Shown here in pieces: positions 1 through 6,124 of a stretch of DNA of 17,125 bases; position 1 is the stretch's first letter, and each line of letters opens with the position of its first letter. Under the pieces are notes generated by a model. It was not told the DNA's origin and ran no database searches. It saw only the letters and a list, made by a program, of their open reading frames with translations. Both the position numbers and the translations under genes were made by a program. The DNA comes from S141-55 sp964422065 (lineage in GTDB: Bacteria; Hydrothermota; Hydrothermia; WGAB01), in the NCBI GenBank assembly GCA_964422065.1, contig CAYQZW010000031.1, positions 1 to 17,125 of the forward strand, written 5' to 3'.

Positions 1-452
1 GGGATAGGGTTTCCCTCTGGAGTTGTTCGGGTCCGGAACCCCTCTGGAGTAAGACCCGAATGCTGGCCCCCGGTCATACCATACAGGAAGTTGTTATGAA
101 GGAGGACGGTAAGGTCCAGGTCATTCTTTGCTGCCTCTATGAGATGGAGCAATCCGATCGTGGCGCCACCATCACCAATCATCACGACGATCACAGGGGG
201 CCGGCCTGGCGTGACCCATCGAATCCCCGCGGCAACAGCCGTACTCCGACCGTGGAGGGTGTGGACCGTATGGGTTCGAAAGTACCGATCCACCAGCCCC
301 ACACACCCGATATCCGAAACTAAAATAACCTCCAAGGGGTCCAGATCCAACTGTCCCAGGGCTTGCGCCAACGATAGATTGACCAACCTGTGGCTACAGC
401 CCCGGCAGTAAGGAAACTCTTGGCGGGTAAGGTAAGCGTCAGCGGGTTTCAT
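1..452 (-). CDS. korB: 2-oxoacid:ferredoxin oxidoreductase, beta subunit (partial, runs off the window start)
   Basis: The 5' part of the thiamine-diphosphate-binding beta subunit; about 150 codons are visible before the window edge, against roughly 280-300 for the family. With the alpha subunit it interconverts a 2-oxoacid plus CoA and acyl-CoA plus CO2 using ferredoxin in the cytoplasm. Seen directly: an N-terminal Cys pair in YCRGCSH, near the usual CPGCGH cluster/TPP region, the motif GDGG, and the strongly conserved NNFLYGMTGGQHSGLTP, followed by a second TPEGN. The ATG at 450-452 lies inside the end of korA (14-nt overlap), which suggests translational coupling. A GGAGG lies about 13 nt upstream, inside korA, rather far for a normal Shine-Dalgarno. 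Substrate (2-oxoglutarate, pyruvate or another 2-oxoacid) cannot be fixed from this fragment; the kor name follows the two-subunit arrangement. Confidence 0.86.
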   Translation of the reverse strand, partial: MKPADAYLTRQEFPYCRGCSHRLVNLSLAQALGQLDLDPLEVILVSDIGCVGLVDRYFRTHTVHTLHGRSTAVAAGIRWVTPGRPPVIVVMIGDGGATIGLLHLIEAAKNDLDLTVLLHNNFLYGMTGGQHSGLTPEGFRTRTTPEGNPI

Positions 453-1587
453 GGCGTGCCATGACCTCCAGGATCTCGTGGGGAAAAATTCGTCGGCCGA
501 TCCGATGGATCGACACCAACCGTTCCTTGGGGATCAACGAAGAAAGGAGCCACGCAAGGTGGCCCCAGGGGTTCTCTTCAACGACCAGGATCCGGGATGT
601 GGCTCCAAGATGCTCTCGAAGCCGATCTTCGGGAAGAGGCCACAAGGTCTTGAGGACGACGAGCTTCACAGACTTCCCCTGGGCTTGGGCTTCCAGAAAG
701 GCCGCACGTGCGCTCTGGGCGGCAGTGCCAAAAGAGAGCAGGGTCCAAGCCGCATTGGGGGGTCCTTCGATCTCTGCAATGAAGAATTCGTCCGCGCGAC
801 GCCAGATCTTGGCCTGGAGATGCTCCAGAACCTCCAATACCTCGGGATCATCCTTTTGAAGTAAGCCCCGGCGGTCGTGGGCAGACCCAGTAATCCGGAC
901 CTGAGCCCTGGGATCCCCTACGGGCAGAAACAGGGGAGGATCCTCTGGGCGAGGGAAGTCAAAGGGCCGATACGACCCTGTACCTTCCCAGGATGGACGA
1001 TCGACCGGCGAGGGGCCTCGAAGATCCTCTGGGAAGACCGTACGGGTTGACATCATCAGTTCCTTGTCTACGAGAAGGACCACGGGGGTTCGAAGGCGTT
1101 CCGCGGTGTTCAATGCGTGAAGCGTAATTGCGTATGTGTCGTGGATAGATTCTGGGGAAAACACAGGGATGGGGTAACTTCCGGAGTTGGCGAAGATAGC
1201 AAACAGGAGATCCCCTTGGCTGGATGCGGTGGCGGCACCAGTCGAGGGCCCCATACGCTGGGCGAGAACCACAAGAACGGGCGTCTCCGTCATCAGTGCG
1301 TAAGCCAGTGATTCCACCATCAGAGCGAAGCCGGGGCCAGAGGTTACGGTCATGGACTTCACGCCACGGAGCGAGGCACCGATACAATAGGAAAGGGCTG
1401 AGATCTCATCGCTTGCTCCTACAGCTTTCCCTCCGACTCGTGCGAGCCCGCGGATCATCTCGTGGTATAAGGGGGAGGCTGGTGTGATCGGGTACCCTGC
1501 GAAGAACCGAACGCCTCCGTCGATCGCAGCACGTGCAATGACCTGGGCGCCGGAGAGGAGAAACCGAGGTTTCAGGGACTCTGTCAT
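439..1587 (-). CDS. korA: 2-oxoacid:ferredoxin oxidoreductase, alpha subunit
   Basis: Alpha subunit (382 aa, normal length for the stand-alone type) that pairs with the overlapping downstream korB. Visible motifs: GYPITPASPL (residues 31-40), the SDEISALSY helix with the expected acidic pair (D60-E61) near the TPP aminopyrimidine, TSGPGFALMVESLAYALMTE (82-101) and MGPSTGAATASSQGDLLFAI (112-131), a variant of the family's GPSTG..T..EQGDL signature. The C-terminal third is the usual transketolase-C-like domain. No gamma-domain fusion or ferredoxin-like delta domain is present, so it resembles the two-subunit Kor type rather than four-subunit Por. The start ATG (1585-1587) has only a weak purine stretch upstream (AGAAGAG). 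A candidate promoter lies about 100 bp upstream. The opposite-strand neighbour is the hydrogenase operon, which fits a shared role in ferredoxin- or H2-linked carbon metabolism, but that link is inference. Confidence 0.9.
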   Translation of the reverse strand: MTESLKPRFLLSGAQVIARAAIDGGVRFFAGYPITPASPLYHEMIRGLARVGGKAVGASDEISALSYCIGASLRGVKSMTVTSGPGFALMVESLAYALMTETPVLVVLAQRMGPSTGAATASSQGDLLFAIFANSGSYPIPVFSPESIHDTYAITLHALNTAERLRTPVVLLVDKELMMSTRTVFPEDLRGPSPVDRPSWEGTGSYRPFDFPRPEDPPLFLPVGDPRAQVRITGSAHDRRGLLQKDDPEVLEVLEHLQAKIWRRADEFFIAEIEGPPNAAWTLLSFGTAAQSARAAFLEAQAQGKSVKLVVLKTLWPLPEDRLREHLGATSRILVVEENPWGHLAWLLSSLIPKERLVSIHRIGRRIFPHEILEVMARHETR

Positions 1588-1662
1588 GTCTCTTCTACTT
1601 CAGCGGTTCTACTTCTCTTAACCGAGTAAACTGCTCAACATTTTCACTTTCGTAGTCTTTAA

Positions 1663-1708
1663 GAACCAACCGTGAGAGACCATGAGTATAGAGGAACGAC
1701 CGTGAGAA
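1663..1708. repeat. two direct repeats of about 14 bp in the korA promoter
   Basis: GAACCAACCGTGAGA (1663-1677) and GAACGACCGTGAGA (1695-1708) match except for one extra base, with the identical core ACCGTGAGA repeated exactly 30 bp apart, about three helical turns. In the korA direction the upstream copy fills the spacer of the candidate promoter and the other lies just past its -10 box. This arrangement would suit a regulator binding cooperatively to one DNA face. The regulator is unknown. Confidence 0.45.
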
Positions 1709-1714
1709 TGACAG
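1685..1714 (-). promoter_or_regulatory. candidate sigma70-type promoter for korAB
   Basis: Read on the minus strand: CTGTCA (4/6 match to TTGACA), an 18-bp spacer and TATACT (5/6 match to TATAAT). Transcription would start near 1678, leaving a leader of about 90 nt before korA. The repeat pair at 1663-1708 overlaps it. Confidence 0.4.
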
Positions 1715-1772
1715 GGGTTAGCGTAAAAAATGATTTGAGTTCGAATGTTCATTGAATTTTGGGTGTAAGCCC

Positions 1773-1801
1773 TTGACAAGTCAAACGTTGACCTATAGTA
1801 T
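1773..1801 (+). promoter_or_regulatory. candidate promoter and operator for the hydrogenase operon
   Basis: A perfect -35 TTGACA (1773-1778), a 17-bp spacer and a weaker -10 TAGTAT (1796-1801), giving a leader of about 83 nt. The -35 is embedded in an inverted repeat TTGAC-AA-GTCAA (1773-1784), followed by another TTGAC (1788-1792), so three half-sites of one 5-bp unit alternate in orientation within 20 bp. A repressor or activator binding here is plausible. It resembles FNR/CRP half-sites, but the 2-bp spacing is not the usual 4, so no family is assigned. Confidence 0.45.
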
Positions 1802-1890
1802 TCAATGCACGGGTTAAATTTTATGGACTGAGTCAGTTGGGAAACCTATCGGATTTCTTCGAGTTTATGTAAACCTAAGAGGAGGGTTGT

Positions 1891-3036
1891 ATGCAGGCGT
1901 TAAAAGACGCAGACGGTCGGGTCGGTGTGGGATTCCTGGACGACCGGATCAGTCGTCGGGAATTCCTCAAGTTCTGTGGACGGATCGCGGTCCTCCTCGG
2001 CCTCTCCGAGACGTTCATCCCTCAAATCGCGGAAGCCATCGAGAAAACGGTGAAGAGTCGTCGTCCCTCGGTCATCTGGCTCGAATTCCAAGATTGTGCA
2101 GGAGACACGGAATCCTTCACTCGGGCGAATTCTCCATCGGTCGGACAAGCTGTTTTAGAGTCCATCTCCCTGGACTACCATGAAACGTTGATGGCAGCTG
2201 CAGGCCATAAGGCAGAAAAGGCCCGAGAGATCGCCCTCAAGGAAAACAAAGGCAAGGTGATCGTCGTCGTGGAAGGTTCGATCCCCACTAAAGACAATGG
2301 TGTGTACTGCTGTATCGGAGGCAAGACCGCGCTTCAGATCATCAAAGAGATCGAACCCTACGCCTTGGTCTTTGTGGCGGTCGGGACCTGTGCGGCCTTT
2401 GGTGGGCTGCCGAAGGCCAATCCCAACCCCACAGGGGCTGTGGCCGTGGAGGACATCATTCGTTCAAAACCGGTCATCAACGTCCCTGGCTGTCCCGCGA
2501 ATCCCGATGTCCTGATGGGGATCCTGGTCCACTATCTTGTCTTTGGTCGATTGCCAGATCTGGATGCCCAGAAACGGCCGCTCTTCGCTTATGGTAAGCG
2601 CATCCACGACACCTGTGAGCGACGTCCCCACTTTGATGCGGGCCAATATGTCCTGAATTTCGACGATTACGGTGCACGACAAGGCTATTGTCTGTACAAG
2701 GTCGGCTGTAAAGGTCCGGAGACCTACAACATCTGTGCGGCGTGGCGCTGGAACATGGGCGCCAGTTGGCCGGTCAAGGCGGGCCATCCCTGCTTGGGCT
2801 GCTCTGAAAAGGACTTCTGGGATCGGTTCACACCGTTCTACGAACGGCTCCCACTGATCTCCGGATTCGGTGTCGAAGGTCGAGCAGACCAGTGGGGCAA
2901 GGTCGCCGTTGGCCTGGCAGGCGCTGGGATTGTCGGCCACGCCATCTATACCGGGCTCGTCCGTAAAGCCGAAAAGAAAGCCGAAGAAATCGCCGAACAA
3001 GAAGAACAGCAAGCCTCTGAGTCTTCAGAGGGCTAA
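1891..3036 (+). CDS. hyaA: [NiFe] hydrogenase small subunit, Tat-exported, with variant CxxD proximal-cluster motif
   Basis: Electron-transfer subunit of a membrane-bound group 1-like uptake hydrogenase (381 aa). Residues 21-29, SRREFLKFC, are a twin-arginine signal, so the folded heterodimer is exported. Proximal cluster: C69 and D72 in DCAGDTES, then C167 (GTCAAFGG) and C201 (PGCPANP). The second ligand is normally Cys (CxxC), so Asp72 is a real substitution, with the codon clearly GAC. Distal cluster: H239, C242, C267, C273. Medial cluster: C282, C301, C304, with Pro294 where a [3Fe-4S] enzyme lacks a fourth Cys. Residues about 337-356 form a C-terminal membrane anchor, followed by a highly charged tail. 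The ATG has AGGAGG 5 nt upstream. It heads an operon with the large subunit, cytochrome b and protease. Asp-ligated proximal clusters are known from the actinobacterial-type (group 1h) enzyme of Ralstonia eutropha, which differs in lacking this export/anchor layout. Exact subgroup is uncertain. Confidence 0.95.
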   Translation: MQALKDADGRVGVGFLDDRISRREFLKFCGRIAVLLGLSETFIPQIAEAIEKTVKSRRPSVIWLEFQDCAGDTESFTRANSPSVGQAVLESISLDYHETLMAAAGHKAEKAREIALKENKGKVIVVVEGSIPTKDNGVYCCIGGKTALQIIKEIEPYALVFVAVGTCAAFGGLPKANPNPTGAVAVEDIIRSKPVINVPGCPANPDVLMGILVHYLVFGRLPDLDAQKRPLFAYGKRIHDTCERRPHFDAGQYVLNFDDYGARQGYCLYKVGCKGPETYNICAAWRWNMGASWPVKAGHPCLGCSEKDFWDRFTPFYERLPLISGFGVEGRADQWGKVAVGLAGAGIVGHAIYTGLVRKAEKKAEEIAEQEEQQASESSEG

Positions 3037-3061
3037 ACCCTAAAGAAAAGGAGGTCCATTC

Positions 3062-4774
3062 ATGGCCCGCATCGTTGTTGATCCCATTACCCGGATTGAG
3101 GGGCACCTCCGCATTGAGGCGGAGGTCAAGAACGGGAAAATTACCAAGGCCTACTCCTCGTGCACCATGTGGCGAGGGGTAGAGACCATCATGCTGGGAC
3201 GTGATCCTCGAGACGCTTGGGCCTTCACTCAACGGATTTGCGGGGTTTGTACCACGGTCCATGCGTTTGCATCAATCCGAGCCGTCGAGGACGCCCTGGG
3301 TATTGATGTCCCGCCGTTGGCCCAGGCCTTCCGAAACCTGATTATCGCAACGCAATACGTCCATGACCACACGATGCATTTCTACCATCTCCATGCGTTA
3401 GACTGGGTGAACGTCCCAGATGCCTTAAAAGCGGATCCCAAGAAGACTTCGGAGTTGGCTCAAAAGATCTCGGATTGGCCACATTCCAGTCCCGGGTACT
3501 TTAAGGACCTGAAGGCGAAGCTCTTAAAGTTTGTGGAATCTGGACAACTGGGGCTCTTTGCCAATGCCTATTGGGACCATCCCGCTTACAAACTCCCTCC
3601 TGAAGTCAATCTTTTGGCCGTTGCGCACTATTTAGAGGCCCTGGATTGGCAACGCAACATCATCCGGATCCACACCTTCCTTGGCGGAAAGAACCCGCAT
3701 CCGAACTTCCTGGTAGGGGGAATGCCCCTGTCGGTCAACCTCAGTTCGCCGTCTGTGATCAACACCGAAGTTCTGTCCGTGATCAAGACGCACGTCGAGC
3801 AGGCTCGGGAATTTGTGGAGAAAGTCTACATTCCTGACCTTCTGGCCGTTGCTTCCTTCTACAAGGAATGGGCAAAATATGGCGCAGGCGTCGGGAATTT
3901 CCTGTCCTTCGGGGAATTGCCGGAAGGGAAGACGTCCGATATTGATTCCCTGTTCCTGCCGCGGGGCGCGATCCTGAACAAAGACCTGAGCAAGGTCTAC
4001 GATGTGGATCCGAAGGATCCGGAGCAGGTCCAAGAGGCAGTAGCGTACTCCTGGTACGAATACAAGAAGGGCAAAGATCTTCTCCACCCGTTCGAGGGAG
4101 AGACAGAGCCGAAATATACCGGGCCAGAGCCGCCTTATGAGTATCTCAATGTAGACGACAAATATAGCTGGCTCAAAGCACCGAGATGGCGAGGACATAG
4201 CATGGAAGTCGGCCCCCTTGCTCGCATGTTGGTCGCTTATGCCAAAGGACATCCATCGGTCAAGGAGAAGGTCGACTTTGCTTTGAAGAAACTGAATGTT
4301 CCGACAGCTGTCCTGTTCTCCACGTTGGGTCGGACTGCAGCGCGTGGGATCGAGACCTGGGTCTTGGCCGAATATCTGACGGACATCTACGATCGGATCA
4401 TTGGCCTGATCAAGGCTGGAAACACCAGCACGTTCGACAAGACGAAGTGGGACCCCAAAACTTGGCCGAAGGAAGCCCAGGGCTTTGGCTACATGGAGGC
4501 TCCTCGCGGTGCGTTAGGCCACTGGATCAAGATCCGAGACGGCAAAATCGCACATTACCAAATCGTGGTTCCTTCCACTTGGAACGGTGGACCCCGGGAT
4601 GCCAAAGGGCAGCCGGGACCGTATGAGGCCGCCTTGGAAGGTACCCCCATCCACGATCCTGAGGCGCCCCTGGAGATCCTCCGGACAATCCACTCCTTCG
4701 ATCCGTGCATGGCCTGCGCTGCGCATATCTATGACCCCTCCGGCCGGAAGATCGTGACCGTGAAAATCCGGTGA
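3062..4774 (+). CDS. hyaB: [NiFe] hydrogenase large (catalytic) subunit
   Basis: Catalytic subunit (570 aa, typical for group 1) that splits H2 at the NiFe(CN)2CO site. Both Ni-binding motifs are intact: RICGVCTTVHA near the N terminus (C60, C63) and DPCMACAAH near the C terminus (C549, C552, H555). The N terminus DPITRIEGHLRIE includes the Glu of the conserved RIEGH motif. The 15 residues after H555 are the peptide that the maturation endopeptidase removes after Ni insertion, and a candidate protease is encoded in the same operon. Like other large subunits it has no signal and should be carried across the membrane on the small subunit's Tat signal. AAGGAGGT lies 6 nt before the ATG, and the gap to the small-subunit gene is 25 nt. 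The hyp accessory genes needed for the cofactor are not in this window. Confidence 0.96.
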   Translation: MARIVVDPITRIEGHLRIEAEVKNGKITKAYSSCTMWRGVETIMLGRDPRDAWAFTQRICGVCTTVHAFASIRAVEDALGIDVPPLAQAFRNLIIATQYVHDHTMHFYHLHALDWVNVPDALKADPKKTSELAQKISDWPHSSPGYFKDLKAKLLKFVESGQLGLFANAYWDHPAYKLPPEVNLLAVAHYLEALDWQRNIIRIHTFLGGKNPHPNFLVGGMPLSVNLSSPSVINTEVLSVIKTHVEQAREFVEKVYIPDLLAVASFYKEWAKYGAGVGNFLSFGELPEGKTSDIDSLFLPRGAILNKDLSKVYDVDPKDPEQVQEAVAYSWYEYKKGKDLLHPFEGETEPKYTGPEPPYEYLNVDDKYSWLKAPRWRGHSMEVGPLARMLVAYAKGHPSVKEKVDFALKKLNVPTAVLFSTLGRTAARGIETWVLAEYLTDIYDRIIGLIKAGNTSTFDKTKWDPKTWPKEAQGFGYMEAPRGALGHWIKIRDGKIAHYQIVVPSTWNGGPRDAKGQPGPYEAALEGTPIHDPEAPLEILRTIHSFDPCMACAAHIYDPSGRKIVTVKIR

Positions 4775-4785
4775 CAGGGGGTATC

Positions 4786-5496
4786 ATGAAAGCCGTCACG
4801 GAAAAGACCTTGGCAAGTGGGGAGACCCTCGTCTTGAAAAAGGTCTGGGATCTCCCCGTCCGGATTGTCCACTGGACCATCGTGGTTTGCGTGGTGGTCC
4901 TGGCCATCACGGGATACCTCATCGGGAACCCAACGTTCTCGAACACCCAAGAAGCATCAACGGTCTTCACCTTCGGCACCATTCGGTTTCTCCACTTTCT
5001 CTTCGCATACATCCTACTGGCTGCCTTCATCTTCCGGCTCTATTGGGGCTTCGTAGGAAATAGGTACGCACGTTGGTCCACCATGCTGCCACTGAGTGGG
5101 AAAAAGTGGCGAGGTGTCGGCCGTGAACTCAAATCCCTATTCTGGCCACGGACAAAACTCACGGTCTATACTGGACATTCCCCGTTGGCGAATCTAACGT
5201 ATCTCTTGCTCTACCTCGCGGTGCTCTTCGCAATCGTGAGCGGCTTCACGATGTATGCGGCCTCTCAATATACCCCCTTCTGGCGCAGGATCGCGGCCTG
5301 GGGTCTCGCCCTCTTCGGCAACAACCTCAATCAGGTCCACCTCCTTCACCACTTTCTGCTCTGGATCTTTGCGCTATTTGTCATCTTCCACTTGTACATG
5401 GTGATCTACACGGTCGTGGTGAGTTATACCACCGAAGTTGACACGATGATCTCCGGCTATAAGTTCGTGCTGAAGAGCGAGTTGGCGGAGGAATAA
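4786..5496 (+). CDS. hyaC: hydrogenase b-type cytochrome subunit (membrane anchor, quinone reduction)
   Basis: Di-heme cytochrome b of the Ni-hydrogenase type, 236 aa with four predicted transmembrane helices at about 24-46, 65-89, 133-155 and 186-210. Candidate heme-ligating histidines sit where the family has them: H29 (VRIVHW), H70 (RFLHFLFAY), H185/H188/H189 (QVHLLHHF) and H202 (FHLYM). It should take electrons from the small subunit's distal cluster and pass them to quinone. I place the start at ATG 4786, which has AGGGGG 4 nt upstream. An in-frame GTG at 4771 overlaps the large-subunit stop as GTGA and would add five residues, but has no evident ribosome site. The only odd point is a fairly long soluble loop of about 45 residues between helices 2 and 3. 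Confidence 0.92.
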   Translation: MKAVTEKTLASGETLVLKKVWDLPVRIVHWTIVVCVVVLAITGYLIGNPTFSNTQEASTVFTFGTIRFLHFLFAYILLAAFIFRLYWGFVGNRYARWSTMLPLSGKKWRGVGRELKSLFWPRTKLTVYTGHSPLANLTYLLLYLAVLFAIVSGFTMYAASQYTPFWRRIAAWGLALFGNNLNQVHLLHHFLLWIFALFVIFHLYMVIYTVVVSYTTEVDTMISGYKFVLKSELAEE

Positions 5497-5541
5497 AGCG
5501 GGTAAGTAAGCCCCCATAAATCTTTCCGAGGAAACAAGCCG

Positions 5542-6018
5542 TTGAAAATCGTTGTGCTGGGGTTGGGGAATTTACTCCTTGGGGATGAGGGAGTTGGTGT
5601 TCATGCGGTTCGTAAGCTTGAACGGATATTCCCTCACCCAAGGATCGAATATGTAGATGGTGGGACTCGAGGGCTTCTTCTACTGCCGTTTATGGAGGAA
5701 GCCAGCCACCTGCTCCTGATCGATGCGGTTCATACGGATGACCCGCCAGGGACCGTGGTTCACCTCAGGCAAGGCGAACTGCTGGCCCAACCCCCACTCA
5801 AGTTTTCGGCTCATGACATCGCACTGCCCGACCTCTTGGCACTCCTGCGATTCCGAAAGGGGGAAGACATCCAGGACCTTCAGTTCCTGGGCATTGTTCC
5901 GCAACGTCTGGACCCGACAGTAGACCTCTCCCCAGTGGTGGAGCGTGCATTGGAGCCCCTCATCGAGAAAGCCAAAGAAATCCTCCAAACCTGGCTGTCT
6001 CAATCTCCATCTTCCTAA
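5542..6018 (+). CDS. hyaD: hydrogenase maturation endopeptidase (large-subunit C-terminal processing)
   Basis: HyaD/HybD/HupD-type protease, 158 aa, normal for the family. It senses Ni in the immature large subunit and cleaves after the His of DPCxxCxxH. Visible features: N-terminal GLGNLLLGDEGVGVHAV with the metal-sensing Glu16, Asp61 in LIDAVH, and His91 in FSAHDIALPDLL, which together form the usual Ni-binding Glu/Asp/His triad. The start is TTG (5542-5544): the conserved N terminus KIVVLGLGN begins right after it, and GAGGA lies 9 nt upstream. The gene follows the cytochrome b gene after 45 nt, and its presence fits the 15-residue extension seen on the large subunit. It appears to be the last gene of the hydrogenase operon. 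Confidence 0.93.
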   Translation: MKIVVLGLGNLLLGDEGVGVHAVRKLERIFPHPRIEYVDGGTRGLLLLPFMEEASHLLLIDAVHTDDPPGTVVHLRQGELLAQPPLKFSAHDIALPDLLALLRFRKGEDIQDLQFLGIVPQRLDPTVDLSPVVERALEPLIEKAKEILQTWLSQSPSS

Positions 6019-6124
6019 CCCCAGCCCTGTTCCTCCCTGGAGGAGAGCCCGGGAAGAGGGTGCTTCCTTGATTTTCCCCGTCGCCGGGGTTGAGAATTAG
6101 CATCCCCAGAGGAGGCGTATAGCA
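6019..6124 (+). promoter_or_regulatory. hairpin-containing spacer with weak promoter candidate before the carboxyltransferase gene
   Basis: Two small inverted repeats are present: TCCTCC-CT-GGAGGA (6031-6044) and CCCCG-TCGC-CGGGG (6076-6089). Neither is followed by a T-run, so a rho-independent terminator is not supported. A weak promoter, TTGATT (6068-6073), 18 bp, GAGAAT (6092-6097), would place the second hairpin in its spacer. AGGAGG (6110-6115) is the ribosome site of the next gene, 9 nt from its ATG. Confidence 0.25.

Larger units (their letters stand above)
1588..1890. other. divergent control region between korA and the hydrogenase operon
   Basis: A 303-bp AT-richer stretch with no convincing coding frame, lying between two divergent operons. 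It holds a candidate minus-strand promoter (1685-1714), a pair of near-identical direct repeats (1663-1677 and 1695-1708), a candidate plus-strand promoter (1773-1801) whose -35 box sits in an inverted repeat, and a perfect 11-nt palindrome ACTGAGTCAGT (1827-1837) in the hydrogenase leader. The leader ends in AGAGGAGGG, a strong Shine-Dalgarno 4 nt before the hydrogenase ATG. No riboswitch or small RNA was recognised. Confidence 0.7.

Noticed and set aside
14..50. Direct repeat CCTCTGGAGT at the window start
   Set aside because: It encodes the normal repeated TPEG of the beta subunit (TPxG..T.TTPxGN), so it follows from protein sequence.
60..411. Two plus-strand frames in the first 400 bases
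   Set aside because: They lie opposite korB, whose conserved TPP motifs are read on the minus strand up to the window edge.
4771..4785. GTG start of the cytochrome b overlapping the large-subunit stop
   Set aside because: ATG 4786 has a purine-rich ribosome site just upstream and gives a normal N terminus; GTG lacks one.
6031..6089. Two hairpins after the hydrogenase operon as intrinsic terminators
   Set aside because: Stems are 5-6 bp and no T-run follows either one.
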